Positions 24,081-32,173 of a DNA stretch of 64,000 bases are shown here, in pieces; position 1 is the first letter of the stretch; every line of letters begins with the position of its first letter. This stretch comes from a virus. A program made the translations under genes and the position numbers. The notes under the pieces are model-generated. The model had not been told where the DNA came from. It saw nothing but the letters and a program-made list of their open reading frames with translations, and made no database searches. The stretch covers positions 42,487 through 106,486 of IMG/VR virus record IMGVR_UViG_3300042520_001558; one strand, 5' to 3'.

Positions 24081-24623
24081 ATGAAGCTAAAACTTCCATA
24101 CCAACATTATGTGATTGAAGGTATTGATGGACTCGGTAAGAGCACCCTCATCAATGCAATCAAAAATGCAGACGGTTTCTTTCACTACATTCATTACGAA
24201 AAACCGCAAGCACTTGATGTGTATGATAATGACTTATTCACATATCAATCAAATAGTTTCCAATATGGGTTTGAATTATTAGAACAACAGATAGTACCAT
24301 TCATCTTTGACCGCTTTCATCTTGGCGAACTTGTTTATGCACATCGTTATAGAGGTTATGATGGTGAATATGTCTTTAGCATGGAACGCGATTACAAAGT
24401 TGAAAAATGGAGTCATGTCAAACTCATCCTACTTGTGACTTCAAACTGGTCTCACATTGTGGATGATGGATTATCATTTGACTTTTCTGCTAAAGAACAA
24501 GAGCAAGAAGATTTCATTAGAGCAATACAACAATCCCAATTCCCACGTCGTCAAATCATTGATATCTGTCATAAAGATGGACGTCGTAAAACACCCCAAG
24601 AACTATTAGAGGAGATTTCCTAA
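24081..24623 (+). CDS. Thymidylate-kinase-like P-loop nucleoside monophosphate kinase
   Basis: This 180-residue protein has a P-loop VIEGIDGLGKST (residues 11-22) of the thymidylate kinase type. IFDRFHLGELVYAHRYRG (about residues 74-91) corresponds to the DRY/H-type motif that contacts nucleotide. A hydrophobic strand VKLILLVTS follows. The size is near that of thymidylate kinases (about 200). It probably phosphorylates a dNMP for the phage precursor pool, a job done by gp1 in T4. The exact substrate (dTMP or a modified dCMP) cannot be read from the sequence. It is followed after one base by the 500-residue gene, so the two are co-transcribed. Confidence 0.8.
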   Translation: MKLKLPYQHYVIEGIDGLGKSTLINAIKNADGFFHYIHYEKPQALDVYDNDLFTYQSNSFQYGFELLEQQIVPFIFDRFHLGELVYAHRYRGYDGEYVFSMERDYKVEKWSHVKLILLVTSNWSHIVDDGLSFDFSAKEQEQEDFIRAIQQSQFPRRQIIDICHKDGRRKTPQELLEEIS

Positions 24624-24624
24624 G

Positions 24625-26127
24625 ATGGCCGTCATCGAAACAAAAATACCAAAACAACTGTATGTCACTCTCAGACAAGAACGACGAGTAGAACCTGATG
24701 ATGCACCATTAGGCTTTGCTTCTCCATACGAACCTGGTACAAGTGGCTTCAAGAAAAGACAAAAAACCCAATTAGAATGGGCTTATCAAGTTTCACATCC
24801 TCATACAACATTTACCATTCATGACCTTCATAGAATAAATGTCTATCAAAATCAATTGTCGCTTATGTATTCACAGGATGATACGTCTGGTGAAGTCAAG
24901 ATGTTTGAATGGGTTGACGATGAAACATTACCACGATTAGAAGCTAAAGATAATGATGACTGGCTAAAACAATACTTACCAAATACCTATTGCGGCAAGT
25001 CTCGTCAAGAAGTTACTGACGACCATCCAATGGCACCTAAGATTCTTGACAATGTTCCGCTTTCTGGTTATCAATTGACTAAAGAAGTTCGTCGTACTGG
25101 TTGGAATGGTGGTAATGTTGTATGGCGAATTCTTGACCCGCGTGGATTCCAGCTTGAAATCAGTTCAGCTAATCTTGCTCGTATCATTGATTGCTCGACT
25201 ATTACTGAAGGTGTCATTATGGAACCTTGTATCTGGGGACGGTCAGGAGCTGCAAATGTATTGCTTCCAATGTCATCAGACATTTGTAAAGCTGCTTATG
25301 TGAATACTGAGCGAGCTGAAAAAAAGAAGATTCCATTGAAAGAAGTGTCAATCGGCGATCATGTTAGGATTCAAGAATCTTCAAAGAATGAAGATATTGT
25401 GTATGAGTATCTTGGTAAATTCACGATTATCACTGGCTCAACACGTAATGAATTTTACCCATATACCACATTCAGTGGCATACATGTAGCTCGTGACAAT
25501 TATGAACGGTATGTATTACGCAGGGTTGATTTTGTTGGAGGCAAAAATCAAATAGCTTATGAGTTCTATTCAACTCCAACTGTATATGAAATAGTTCAAA
25601 AGACTTTAGTTCCTAAAGATAAAGTTGAAGTATGTCAAAGACTAAATGACCTTGCATCAAGTAGATTCTTTGGGACTGATGAAACTCATTCGCATTTATC
25701 TTATGATTCTCGTATTGTTGGATTCTGTATTGGCAAACCATCAGATTTTTCTTTATCATTAGAAAAAGTAGATGATGATGTAGATGAATATGCTAGAAAT
25801 TGGACTATGTATGAAAGTCAATTTGAAAACTCAAAAGTCAAATCTTATTTCGTTCGTAAAGACAATCAATTATATATGATTGCTAATAATAGAAATAATA
25901 TTAGATTAGTTCCATGCAAAATAGATAAAGTTTCTATAAATTTTGAAACTAAAGTAGTAAAACATTCAAGTGGTTATTATGCTCGTAATATGGAAGTTCC
26001 AGTGACTTACGATTTAGATATATTGCCACCAAATGATAAAGAATGGTTTCAATTAGTTCTAAATCTAAATGGAAACAAAATACAACAATCCTTATATCAA
26101 TTCAACGACATTTCAATAAATGACTGA
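24625..26127 (+). CDS. 500-residue protein of unknown function
   Basis: The start codon follows the kinase-like stop by one base, and the 3' end overlaps the phosphoesterase gene by 8 bases, so it is part of a tight operon. The sequence looks globular and beta-rich in its middle third (KEVRRTGWNGGNVVWRILD, VSIGDHVRIQESSK, YEYLGKFTIITGST). The C-terminal third is more AT-rich and asparagine/lysine-rich. The segment around residues 240-270 has the look of a small beta-barrel. No catalytic residues or known domain were recognised. A structural role is not implied, since the neighbours are enzymes expressed early. Confidence 0.75.
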   Translation: MAVIETKIPKQLYVTLRQERRVEPDDAPLGFASPYEPGTSGFKKRQKTQLEWAYQVSHPHTTFTIHDLHRINVYQNQLSLMYSQDDTSGEVKMFEWVDDETLPRLEAKDNDDWLKQYLPNTYCGKSRQEVTDDHPMAPKILDNVPLSGYQLTKEVRRTGWNGGNVVWRILDPRGFQLEISSANLARIIDCSTITEGVIMEPCIWGRSGAANVLLPMSSDICKAAYVNTERAEKKKIPLKEVSIGDHVRIQESSKNEDIVYEYLGKFTIITGSTRNEFYPYTTFSGIHVARDNYERYVLRRVDFVGGKNQIAYEFYSTPTVYEIVQKTLVPKDKVEVCQRLNDLASSRFFGTDETHSHLSYDSRIVGFCIGKPSDFSLSLEKVDDDVDEYARNWTMYESQFENSKVKSYFVRKDNQLYMIANNRNNIRLVPCKIDKVSINFETKVVKHSSGYYARNMEVPVTYDLDILPPNDKEWFQLVLNLNGNKIQQSLYQFNDISIND

Positions 26128-26659
26128 TACTAATCCGCTATTCATTTCAGATACTCACTGGTTTCATCAGAACATAATCAAATATTGTAATAGACCATTT
26201 GAATCCGCTGATGAAATGAATGAAACTTTACTAACAAACTGGAATGCAAAAGTCAAACCTCAAGATACTGTTTATTTCTTAGGGGATTTTGCTTTTGCTC
26301 CACATGATAAGGTAAAAGCCGTTCTTGACCGGCTTAATGGAAATATTCATTTATGTCGAGGCAATCATGACAAACCTTTGAATAGCCTTCATCATTACTT
26401 TACTTCAGTCTTTGATTTGAAAACGATTATGATAAAGGATGAAACCTGTATCAATGGAGTTCAGCCAATTGTTCTTTGTCATTATCCATTATTGACTTGG
26501 GATAGACAAAGATATAATAGTTGGATGCTTCATGGTCATGTTCATTCCCCTATCAATACTAAATCATCTGTCAAAAGATATGATGTTGGAGTAGATGCTA
26601 ATAACTATACACCTATTTCTTATTTAGAATTGAAAGAATGGTTCAATACTGATAAATAG
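26120..26659 (+). CDS. Calcineurin-like metallophosphoesterase
   Basis: This 179-residue protein has the full metal-binding signature: SDTHWFH (D11, H13), FLGDFAF (D56), RGNHD (81-84), CHYP with H121, and LHGHVHS (138-143). This is the short phage/bacterial calcineurin-type phosphoesterase family, which uses two metal ions to hydrolyse phosphodiesters or phosphomonoesters. The substrate cannot be inferred; related phage enzymes have been linked to nucleic-acid ends and cyclic nucleotides. It overlaps the upstream gene by 8 bases. A late promoter octamer overlaps its own last codons, so it ends the early operon exactly where the late operon begins. Confidence 0.88.
   Translation: MTDTNPLFISDTHWFHQNIIKYCNRPFESADEMNETLLTNWNAKVKPQDTVYFLGDFAFAPHDKVKAVLDRLNGNIHLCRGNHDKPLNSLHHYFTSVFDLKTIMIKDETCINGVQPIVLCHYPLLTWDRQRYNSWMLHGHVHSPINTKSSVKRYDVGVDANNYTPISYLELKEWFNTDK
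26651..26658 (+). promoter_or_regulatory. Late promoter octamer GATAAATA
   Basis: GATAAATAG overlaps the stop codon of the phosphoesterase gene, 56 bases before the next ATG. It would drive the four-gene operon from 26707 to 30084 as late genes. Confidence 0.6.
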
Positions 26660-26706
26660 AAGTTATATAGACACTCTCTAATATCATACACAGGACATTC
26701 TTTATT

Positions 26707-27801
26707 ATGCTTACTTTTTCATCTTATCTTTTAGAAGATAAACTTCCTCGTGCTATTTTATGCGAAGGAGGAAATGTTCAGATTGGTGACCATGCGGCTC
26801 AACATATTAACTTAGAAGACCACGATAGAGATATCGTGTCAGATGTTATTATGAAGTCACTGGTTGAATTGAACCATTCCTTCAAAGAAGATACCGGGCT
26901 TTACATCTGGAAACCATCAGTTCTCAAAGACGGAAAGATTTTCTCAGGTTCAACTAAACACTTTTTCGATAGTCGTATTCCAACAGAAACTTTTGTCAAA
27001 CACAAAAAGTCCGTTGGCGATATTGATTTGATGGTTGATGAAAACTTGAAGAAACAAATCATCGCTTTCATCTCTGACCGCAAAGGCGAAAACTTTGGAA
27101 GTTTGGAGCTAATAGGTTCTCAACAATCCGGCGACCAAACAATCACTCTTTGGAAGTTGGAACCTATGGGTATCAATGTTCAGGTTGATTTGGAGTATGT
27201 AGAATTTCTAAAAGATGAGCCGACTGAATGGTCTGAGTTTTCACATTCGGCTTCTTTTGAAGATATGGAAATTGGTATCAAAGGAGCCTTCCATAAACTT
27301 CTAATGACGTCACTAATGGGACATACAAAAGCTGATGCCATTCTTCAAATGAAGACTAAGCAGAAAGATATCAAAGCTGGAACTCATGCTCTTTCAATCA
27401 AGGGATTACGTAAAAAGTTTGAAAAGATTGGCGAACTTGATGGAAAGAATGTTGTCAGAGAAACGGGTTCTAAAGAATGGAACCGCAACTTCTATGATAT
27501 CTTAAGAGAGATTTTCGGTAAAGAAGCAAGTGCCGATGAAGTCAAAATGTTTTGGTCTTATACTGGAATTCTAAAGCTTTTGAAAAAGAATATGGCTAAA
27601 GATGATTTGAAAAAAGTATTTGAAGAATTCATTGATAGATTATTTGGCGAAGGAGCACAAGGTTTATATCGTGGTGACCCAAATCGAGATTTAGATGAAA
27701 AGATGGTTGCGTTGAAATATGCTAAAGAGAAATTAAATCTAGATTTAGACGAACATGCATTGCATAGATTACAAAAAGAATTCTACGAAAAGTACAAGTA
27801 A
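26707..27801 (+). CDS. Nucleotidyltransferase-fold protein with capsid-targeting-like leader
   Basis: The 364-residue protein begins MLTFSSYLLE-DK. The first ten residues resemble the T4 internal-protein leader MKTYQEFIAE, which the prohead protease gp21 removes after (I/L)xE. Cleavage here would follow LLE10. The core has polymerase-beta-type nucleotidyltransferase residues: GS at 81-82, SVGDIDLMVD (D105, D107), and a third acidic position in INVQVDLEYVEF (D161 or E163). NTases of this type transfer nucleotides to RNA, proteins or small molecules. The substrate is unknown. It opens a late operon and is followed directly by GNAT and ligase genes. Packaging in the capsid is inference. Confidence 0.75.
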   Translation: MLTFSSYLLEDKLPRAILCEGGNVQIGDHAAQHINLEDHDRDIVSDVIMKSLVELNHSFKEDTGLYIWKPSVLKDGKIFSGSTKHFFDSRIPTETFVKHKKSVGDIDLMVDENLKKQIIAFISDRKGENFGSLELIGSQQSGDQTITLWKLEPMGINVQVDLEYVEFLKDEPTEWSEFSHSASFEDMEIGIKGAFHKLLMTSLMGHTKADAILQMKTKQKDIKAGTHALSIKGLRKKFEKIGELDGKNVVRETGSKEWNRNFYDILREIFGKEASADEVKMFWSYTGILKLLKKNMAKDDLKKVFEEFIDRLFGEGAQGLYRGDPNRDLDEKMVALKYAKEKLNLDLDEHALHRLQKEFYEKYK

Positions 27802-28479
27802 ATGATTACATTCAAAGAATACTTATTAGGGGAGATGACATTAGTCGACCCTGCGGTATCTGCCAAAATGTTATACGATTATTTAGATGATATAGAACCT
27901 TTGATTATTCATGGTGGTGGAGTAACTCATATTGGTGACATTGAAGAATATCAAGTATATCATACTAAGTATAACAATTATGAAGTATATGCTTTAAGAA
28001 AGGATGATGAAGTTGCTTGTGTATTCAAATGTATGTTTAGAACCTTTCCGATAATTGATAAAGTTCTTTATGTGTTTATCATGGTAACAAAACCCTCGTT
28101 TCAGGGTAAAGCTTTATCTGCAAAAATGATACACTTTTTCAATACTCGAGAAGTATGGCATGTGCTCATTGATGACTTATTATCTCCATCGAATAAGAAT
28201 AACCTAGAAAAGATTGCTAAAGATGAAAATTCTTCAGCATGCTGGTATAATGTAAAGACTGGTGAAATTGAGCCATTCAAAAATACTGAAGGAAAATACA
28301 CATTCAATTTTGCTCATCCTGAAACACATTGGCAAATTCTTTTTCAGAAAAGACATAAAGGCGATAATGAAGATATCTTTAAGACTGAAGAAGTTTATTC
28401 AAGATTTTGGAAAAGGGAACATATAGCAGAATGTCGTATGATTAATGGATATGAACATTTAGGACTAGGAACCGATTAA
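27802..28479 (+). CDS. GNAT-like acetyltransferase with capsid-targeting-like leader
   Basis: The 225-residue protein begins MITFKEYLLGE, again an aromatic-rich leader ending in a possible LGE cleavage site. Residues 90-112 (VFIMVTKPSFQGKALSAKMI) look like GNAT motif A, the acetyl-CoA pyrophosphate loop. The usual Q/RxxGxG/A is present as QGKA, which is imperfect. The remaining sequence is unrecognised. The start abuts the stop of the nucleotidyltransferase gene, so they are translationally coupled. A second GNAT-like gene lies two genes downstream. Acetylation of a host target, tRNA or virion component is possible; the target is unknown. Confidence 0.6.
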   Translation: MITFKEYLLGEMTLVDPAVSAKMLYDYLDDIEPLIIHGGGVTHIGDIEEYQVYHTKYNNYEVYALRKDDEVACVFKCMFRTFPIIDKVLYVFIMVTKPSFQGKALSAKMIHFFNTREVWHVLIDDLLSPSNKNNLEKIAKDENSSACWYNVKTGEIEPFKNTEGKYTFNFAHPETHWQILFQKRHKGDNEDIFKTEEVYSRFWKREHIAECRMINGYEHLGLGTD

Positions 28480-28481
28480 GA

Positions 28482-29426
28482 ATGATTACATTTAGACAAT
28501 TTTTAGCAGAAGAAAGCGAAAGCGAAATCGCTAAAACAAAGCGACAAGGCATTGTGCATTTTCAAGACATGAAGCCGGTTGAAGCATTACAGTTTCTTCG
28601 TAAAATCAAAGATGAGATGAAGGGTAAGTTGAAAGACATTCCCGTTACTCTCAAAGTTGATGGAGGTTCTTTACGATTTGGTAAAGATAAGAAAGGTGAA
28701 TACTTTCTGGAAACTGGTAATAGCGGTCCTATTCAGTCTAAGAAAGCTTTTTCAACTTTCAACCGTGATAAAGGTGTAACCTCTGAAGTCATCATTCAAC
28801 GTGCTATGCATTATGATGATATCTATGACCATATTGAAGATAGTAAGATATGGGAAACTTTACCAAATGATGCTAAAGTGTCATGCGAAATCCTATACAA
28901 TCCAATGGGTGAAGAAGTCGAAGATGACCACTTAAAGTTCGTATCAGTGAAGTACAATGCTCATAAACTTGGAAAGCTAATGACATTGGTTCCAATCACA
29001 GTCACTGTATCTTCTACTGGAGCAGCACATCCTGATAAAGACAAGATTATTGATGACCTGCTTAATCAGTCGGATAAAGACATCAAAATCATTTCGCCTA
29101 AACTGAAACCTCTTACTTTAGATGTTGAGGCTCACTTGAAACCACTTGAGTCCATTGGTGAAGATGCAGAGCAAATCCTGAAATCCCTGAAGCATGCTGA
29201 CAAACCATTGAAGCTAGAGTATCAAGTCATTCTGAATGCAATCAAAGCTCGTGTAGCCGATGCTATCATGCAACATCCAATCAAAGGTAGGGATGTCATA
29301 GGGGATGAAATAGAAGGGTACGTAGTAGAACTCTCCGGAAAGCTTTATAAAGTCACTACTCCAAAGTTCAAACAAGCTAAGAAAGATGAGAAAAAAAAGA
29401 CTACAGGAATCAGCTTTAGAATTTGA
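28482..29426 (+). CDS. ATP-dependent nucleic-acid ligase-like protein with capsid-targeting-like leader
   Basis: The 314-residue protein begins MITFRQFLAE-ESESE, with predicted processing after LAE10. The covalent nucleotidyltransferase motifs can be read. Motif I is LKVDGGSLRFG, with the candidate adenylated Lys58. A motif III-like FVSVKY lies near residue 165. Motif IV is EIEGYVVEL (277-284). A motif V-like stretch YKVTTPKFK (289-297) supplies lysines. It has no obvious C-terminal OB domain and ends in a lysine-rich tail. DNA or RNA ligase activity fits; which one is not clear. The downstream GNAT gene starts inside its last 41 bases. Confidence 0.7.
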   Translation: MITFRQFLAEESESEIAKTKRQGIVHFQDMKPVEALQFLRKIKDEMKGKLKDIPVTLKVDGGSLRFGKDKKGEYFLETGNSGPIQSKKAFSTFNRDKGVTSEVIIQRAMHYDDIYDHIEDSKIWETLPNDAKVSCEILYNPMGEEVEDDHLKFVSVKYNAHKLGKLMTLVPITVTVSSTGAAHPDKDKIIDDLLNQSDKDIKIISPKLKPLTLDVEAHLKPLESIGEDAEQILKSLKHADKPLKLEYQVILNAIKARVADAIMQHPIKGRDVIGDEIEGYVVELSGKLYKVTTPKFKQAKKDEKKKTTGISFRI

Positions 29427-30084
29427 AGTTACTGACTTATCTTATATTGATAAAGTACCAAATCATTCTCGTGATTTTAGGGCATTTAAGTTTCTAAATG
29501 AAGATTCAGCACAACCATTACCAGAACTAACCAAAAATGAACTTGCAAAAATTGATATGGATTCATGTAAGCTTTTTGGAACAATGAATCAAATTGATAT
29601 CTATCTAAGTGGTATATATGCAGGTCATCATACATTTGTTATTTTTGATGAAAAAACTAAAAACCCATTAGCATTCATAGTAGTGCAGACCCAACCAATA
29701 ATGTTGGCAGGCGAAGAACGAACACTAGAAGTTAGGTCTTGGACTCATCCAGCAGAACGAGGAAAAGGCTATGCTACTACCTTATATCAATTTCTTGTTA
29801 AAAAACTTGAGTTGAAGTTAGTATGCGATGATATGTTATCGGATGATGCAGTCAAAATGTATAAACAGTTCATAGCAAAACGAAAATTTGATAACATTAG
29901 TTTTTATAATGAAAAGACTAAACAGGTTCAAGACGATGAACCCTCAAATTTATGGACAATGCCAAATCAGTGGCGAATTTTTCTAGAATCATTTGATTCT
30001 ATTGGCGGTCCGAAACCATTGTTTGGCAAGCCTGGTCTTAGACATATTGGCGAATCATGTTATGATAACATTGGATTTGATTAA
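29386..30084 (+). CDS. GNAT-family acetyltransferase
   Basis: This 232-residue protein has GNAT motif A as EVRSWTHPAERGKGYATTLY (residues 115-134), with the canonical RGKG acetyl-CoA loop at 125-128 and the following helix. A preceding strand pair is PLAFIVVQTQPIML. The N-terminus MRKKRLQESALEFEV lacks the aromatic leader of its operon partners, although an LQE is present. Its start overlaps the ligase-like gene by 41 bases, through an eight-A run. The C-terminal 60 residues (DEPSNLWTMPNQWRIFLESF to IGFD) are unrecognised. It closes the late operon. The substrate is unknown. Confidence 0.75.
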   Translation: MRKKRLQESALEFEVTDLSYIDKVPNHSRDFRAFKFLNEDSAQPLPELTKNELAKIDMDSCKLFGTMNQIDIYLSGIYAGHHTFVIFDEKTKNPLAFIVVQTQPIMLAGEERTLEVRSWTHPAERGKGYATTLYQFLVKKLELKLVCDDMLSDDAVKMYKQFIAKRKFDNISFYNEKTKQVQDDEPSNLWTMPNQWRIFLESFDSIGGPKPLFGKPGLRHIGESCYDNIGFD

Positions 30085-30122
30085 AATTGTGAAGCCAGTA
30101 ACAGTTTTCAGCCATTGAACTA

Positions 30123-30151
30123 TTTACAAGACATCTTTTACAAGATACAAT
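30123..30151 (+). promoter_or_regulatory. T4-like early promoter
   Basis: TTTACA (30123-30128), 17 bp, TACAAT (30146-30151). A GTAACAGTTTT element starts 25 bases upstream of the -35 box. The HNH gene follows. Confidence 0.7.
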
Positions 30152-30188
30152 AGTTCCATATACAGAGATGAGTATAGGAACTGCTACG

Positions 30189-30887
30189 ATGAGCACTCAA
30201 AAACCAAAAACCGTATTAGCAATAAGTGATGTCTTTTCCCGTATTCCTACGAAAAAACCATCAAAATGCACAGTGACACTGGACTCAGGACAACGAGTTC
30301 CAGTCACACCTTCATTGGTACGTATCTTCAGTCTTCATGCAATTCATAATCATGCTCTTGAATGTAGCATTTGTGGTTGTATGGCTACACATCTACAACA
30401 AGATTTTCAACGCCAAGCCGATGGAACCAATTGTGAAATTTGGCAATTGAAAGCTTGGAACAAAGAAAGTGAAAGACAAGTCTATCTAAACGTTGATCAT
30501 ATTCTTCCACGTTCATTAGGTGGTACTTTAGAACCTTCAAATATGCGGATTGCATGTTCTCGTTGTAATGTAAAACGTGGAACTTCATTAGAAGGTATTG
30601 AACTTCCAGAACATATTCAAGTTCATAGCACGTTCTTCAATCTTCAAAAAACAATTGAATACTTGATAAAGAAGTATGCTACAAAAGTGAAAAAATTCAA
30701 TGTTAAAATTGTTCATTTCAAAAACTACATCAACAAATACCTGATTGCTCGTAGCCAAAGTTATCGTCGTACAACCGATAGAACCATCTTCAGAAAAGCT
30801 GTTAGCTGTGGTCTAACTCAAATCGGCTTTACCTTTGCAATTGATGAACTTGATGCAATCGTAGATGCCAGTGCAATCGCCCTATAA
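30189..30887 (+). CDS. HNH endonuclease
   Basis: The protein is 232 residues from MSTQKPKTVLAISD. An in-frame ATG 21 bases earlier exists. The chosen start has an AGGA site at proper spacing and the TACG-ATG context shared by other early genes here. The catalytic motif reads NVDHILPRSLGG (D103, H104) with N118 in LEPSNMRIAC. Zinc cysteines are ECSICGC (C59, C62) and CSRCN (C123, C126). This is a classical ββα-metal HNH nuclease with a zinc frame. The C-terminal 100 residues (basic, KKYATKVKKFNVKI) probably bind DNA. It may be a free-standing homing endonuclease. No intron or target site was identified. Confidence 0.88.
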   Translation: MSTQKPKTVLAISDVFSRIPTKKPSKCTVTLDSGQRVPVTPSLVRIFSLHAIHNHALECSICGCMATHLQQDFQRQADGTNCEIWQLKAWNKESERQVYLNVDHILPRSLGGTLEPSNMRIACSRCNVKRGTSLEGIELPEHIQVHSTFFNLQKTIEYLIKKYATKVKKFNVKIVHFKNYINKYLIARSQSYRRTTDRTIFRKAVSCGLTQIGFTFAIDELDAIVDASAIAL

Positions 30888-30909
30888 TACAAAGAGAGAA
30901 TAACCCCAT

Positions 30910-31500
30910 ATGAAAGAAATGAATGTCCAATTTTCAGAAAACTTTGCCCAATTGTACAAAGACGAAGTTCGCAATAATGAACAACGTCTTGAAGCTGATG
31001 GCTTAATTCGAACTATTCAAAACATTGGTTTATCTCGTACATACAGGCTTCGGCAGTTTCGTTCTCTAATGCGACAATATTGGATTTATCGAAACAAAGA
31101 TAACTTGAAGCCGTTTCAAATTGCTTCTCAATTACCATTTGTTGAATTCGAATCTGACCTGTTCATTGAGAATACCAAACAACATGTCAAGTATCTTGAA
31201 GACACCGGATTTACAAAGTTGGATATTGACCTATTGCAACATATGATACATGATATGCTTTATCCCTATTGTGCAGGTGTTTATTTCCATTCAGGACTGA
31301 ACCTTGTTGTTAGAACAATGGAACCAGCATTCCTAAAAGATGTACAAAATGCTAAGTACTTCTTAGCTCATTTGCCAAAATCAATTAGACAAAGTGATCA
31401 TAAAGACATCTTCCGTTCTTTCTTGTACTACCAACATGCAATGCGGTCTTTAGGAGGAAATGAACAAAGAGGTTCTTTAGCAGAACTGTTACCAAAGTAA
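30910..31500 (+). CDS. Early protein of unknown function (196 residues)
   Basis: It begins MKEMNVQFSENFAQLYKDEV; a second in-frame ATG three codons later is an alternative. The sequence is helical and moderately basic. Recognisable phrases are GLSRTYRLRQFRSLMRQYWI and HMIHDMLYPYCAGVYFHSGL. No motif was recognised. It sits 22 bases after the HNH gene on the same early transcript and ends at the next early promoter. No function is assigned. Confidence 0.7.
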   Translation: MKEMNVQFSENFAQLYKDEVRNNEQRLEADGLIRTIQNIGLSRTYRLRQFRSLMRQYWIYRNKDNLKPFQIASQLPFVEFESDLFIENTKQHVKYLEDTGFTKLDIDLLQHMIHDMLYPYCAGVYFHSGLNLVVRTMEPAFLKDVQNAKYFLAHLPKSIRQSDHKDIFRSFLYYQHAMRSLGGNEQRGSLAELLPK

Positions 31501-31512
31501 CAGTTTTAGCTA

Positions 31513-31541
31513 TTTACAAGTCTGTGGTTTGTTGATACAAT
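31513..31541 (+). promoter_or_regulatory. T4-like early promoter
   Basis: TTTACA (31513-31518), 17 bp, TACAAT (31536-31541). GTAACAGTTTT overlaps the preceding stop codon, as at the promoter at 30123. Transcription would enter the Ala/Lys-rich gene. Confidence 0.7.
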
Positions 31542-31575
31542 AGACCCATACTAAATCAATACGGAGTTTACTACG

Positions 31576-32169
31576 ATGACAACTAAATCAGCCACTGAAC
31601 AATACGCAGCAATCAAAGTCAATCATGTCAAATACTTGGACGAGTTGAAGATTGTTGATGCTAACTTGGTTCGCATTCGCCCATTGCTTGAAGCTGAAAA
31701 AGGTTTCAACAAGTTGAACGGCACAAAAATCAACTTTATCAAAGAAGAGTTCCGTGTTGCCAAAGATGAGCAACTTCGCTTGTATGGCATCTTGAAAAAA
31801 ATCAATGCAGACCTTCGTGCGTTACGTGCCGGTGTTGATGCAGAACGTCATACTGCTCCTAAAGGTACAGGAAGCAAAAAAGCTCCACGTGACCCAAGTG
31901 TAAAAGCTGCCGCAAAGGCTGCAAAGGAAGCTGCTAAAGAAGCAGATAAAGCTGCAAAGAAAGCTGCTAAAGAAGCAGAACGTGAAAGAACAAAAGCTGA
32001 ACGTGATGCAAGACGTGAAGCTCGTCGTGAAGAATTGGAATTTATGAATAAGCCTGCATGTGGATACAACTTTCCATTATTGACTGATGCCGAACGTGCT
32101 GGTACAAAAATCATGAACCAAGTTTTTGCTAAGGTTGCTAAATCAACAGTTGTTGGTCCTGGAGTATAA
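31576..32169 (+). CDS. Ala/Lys-rich coiled-coil, possibly nucleic-acid-binding protein
   Basis: This 197-residue protein has a helical N-terminal part (residues 1-90). A low-complexity basic-acidic helix (about 100-155) follows, built of KAAKEAAKEADKAAKKAAKE-type repeats and then an arginine-rich RERTKAERDARREARREE run. The last 40 residues (MNKPACGYNFPLLTDAER onwards) look globular. Such AK-rich stretches occur in histone-H1-like and other DNA-compaction proteins, so binding of DNA or RNA is possible but unproven. It is expressed early from its own promoter. Confidence 0.65.
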   Translation: MTTKSATEQYAAIKVNHVKYLDELKIVDANLVRIRPLLEAEKGFNKLNGTKINFIKEEFRVAKDEQLRLYGILKKINADLRALRAGVDAERHTAPKGTGSKKAPRDPSVKAAAKAAKEAAKEADKAAKKAAKEAERERTKAERDARREARREELEFMNKPACGYNFPLLTDAERAGTKIMNQVFAKVAKSTVVGPGV

Positions 32170-32173
32170 CTAC

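Noticed and set aside
29388-29399. A-AAA-AAG slippery run near the end of the ligase-like gene as a programmed frameshift into the GNAT gene
   Set aside because: A -1 shift leads to a stop after six codons; the GNAT frame is +1. The GNAT gene has its own ATG just upstream of the run, so coupling by overlap is enough.
30168-30188. Upstream ATG of the HNH endonuclease
   Set aside because: It has no ribosome site, whereas the downstream ATG has AGGA and the TACG-ATG context shared with other early genes.
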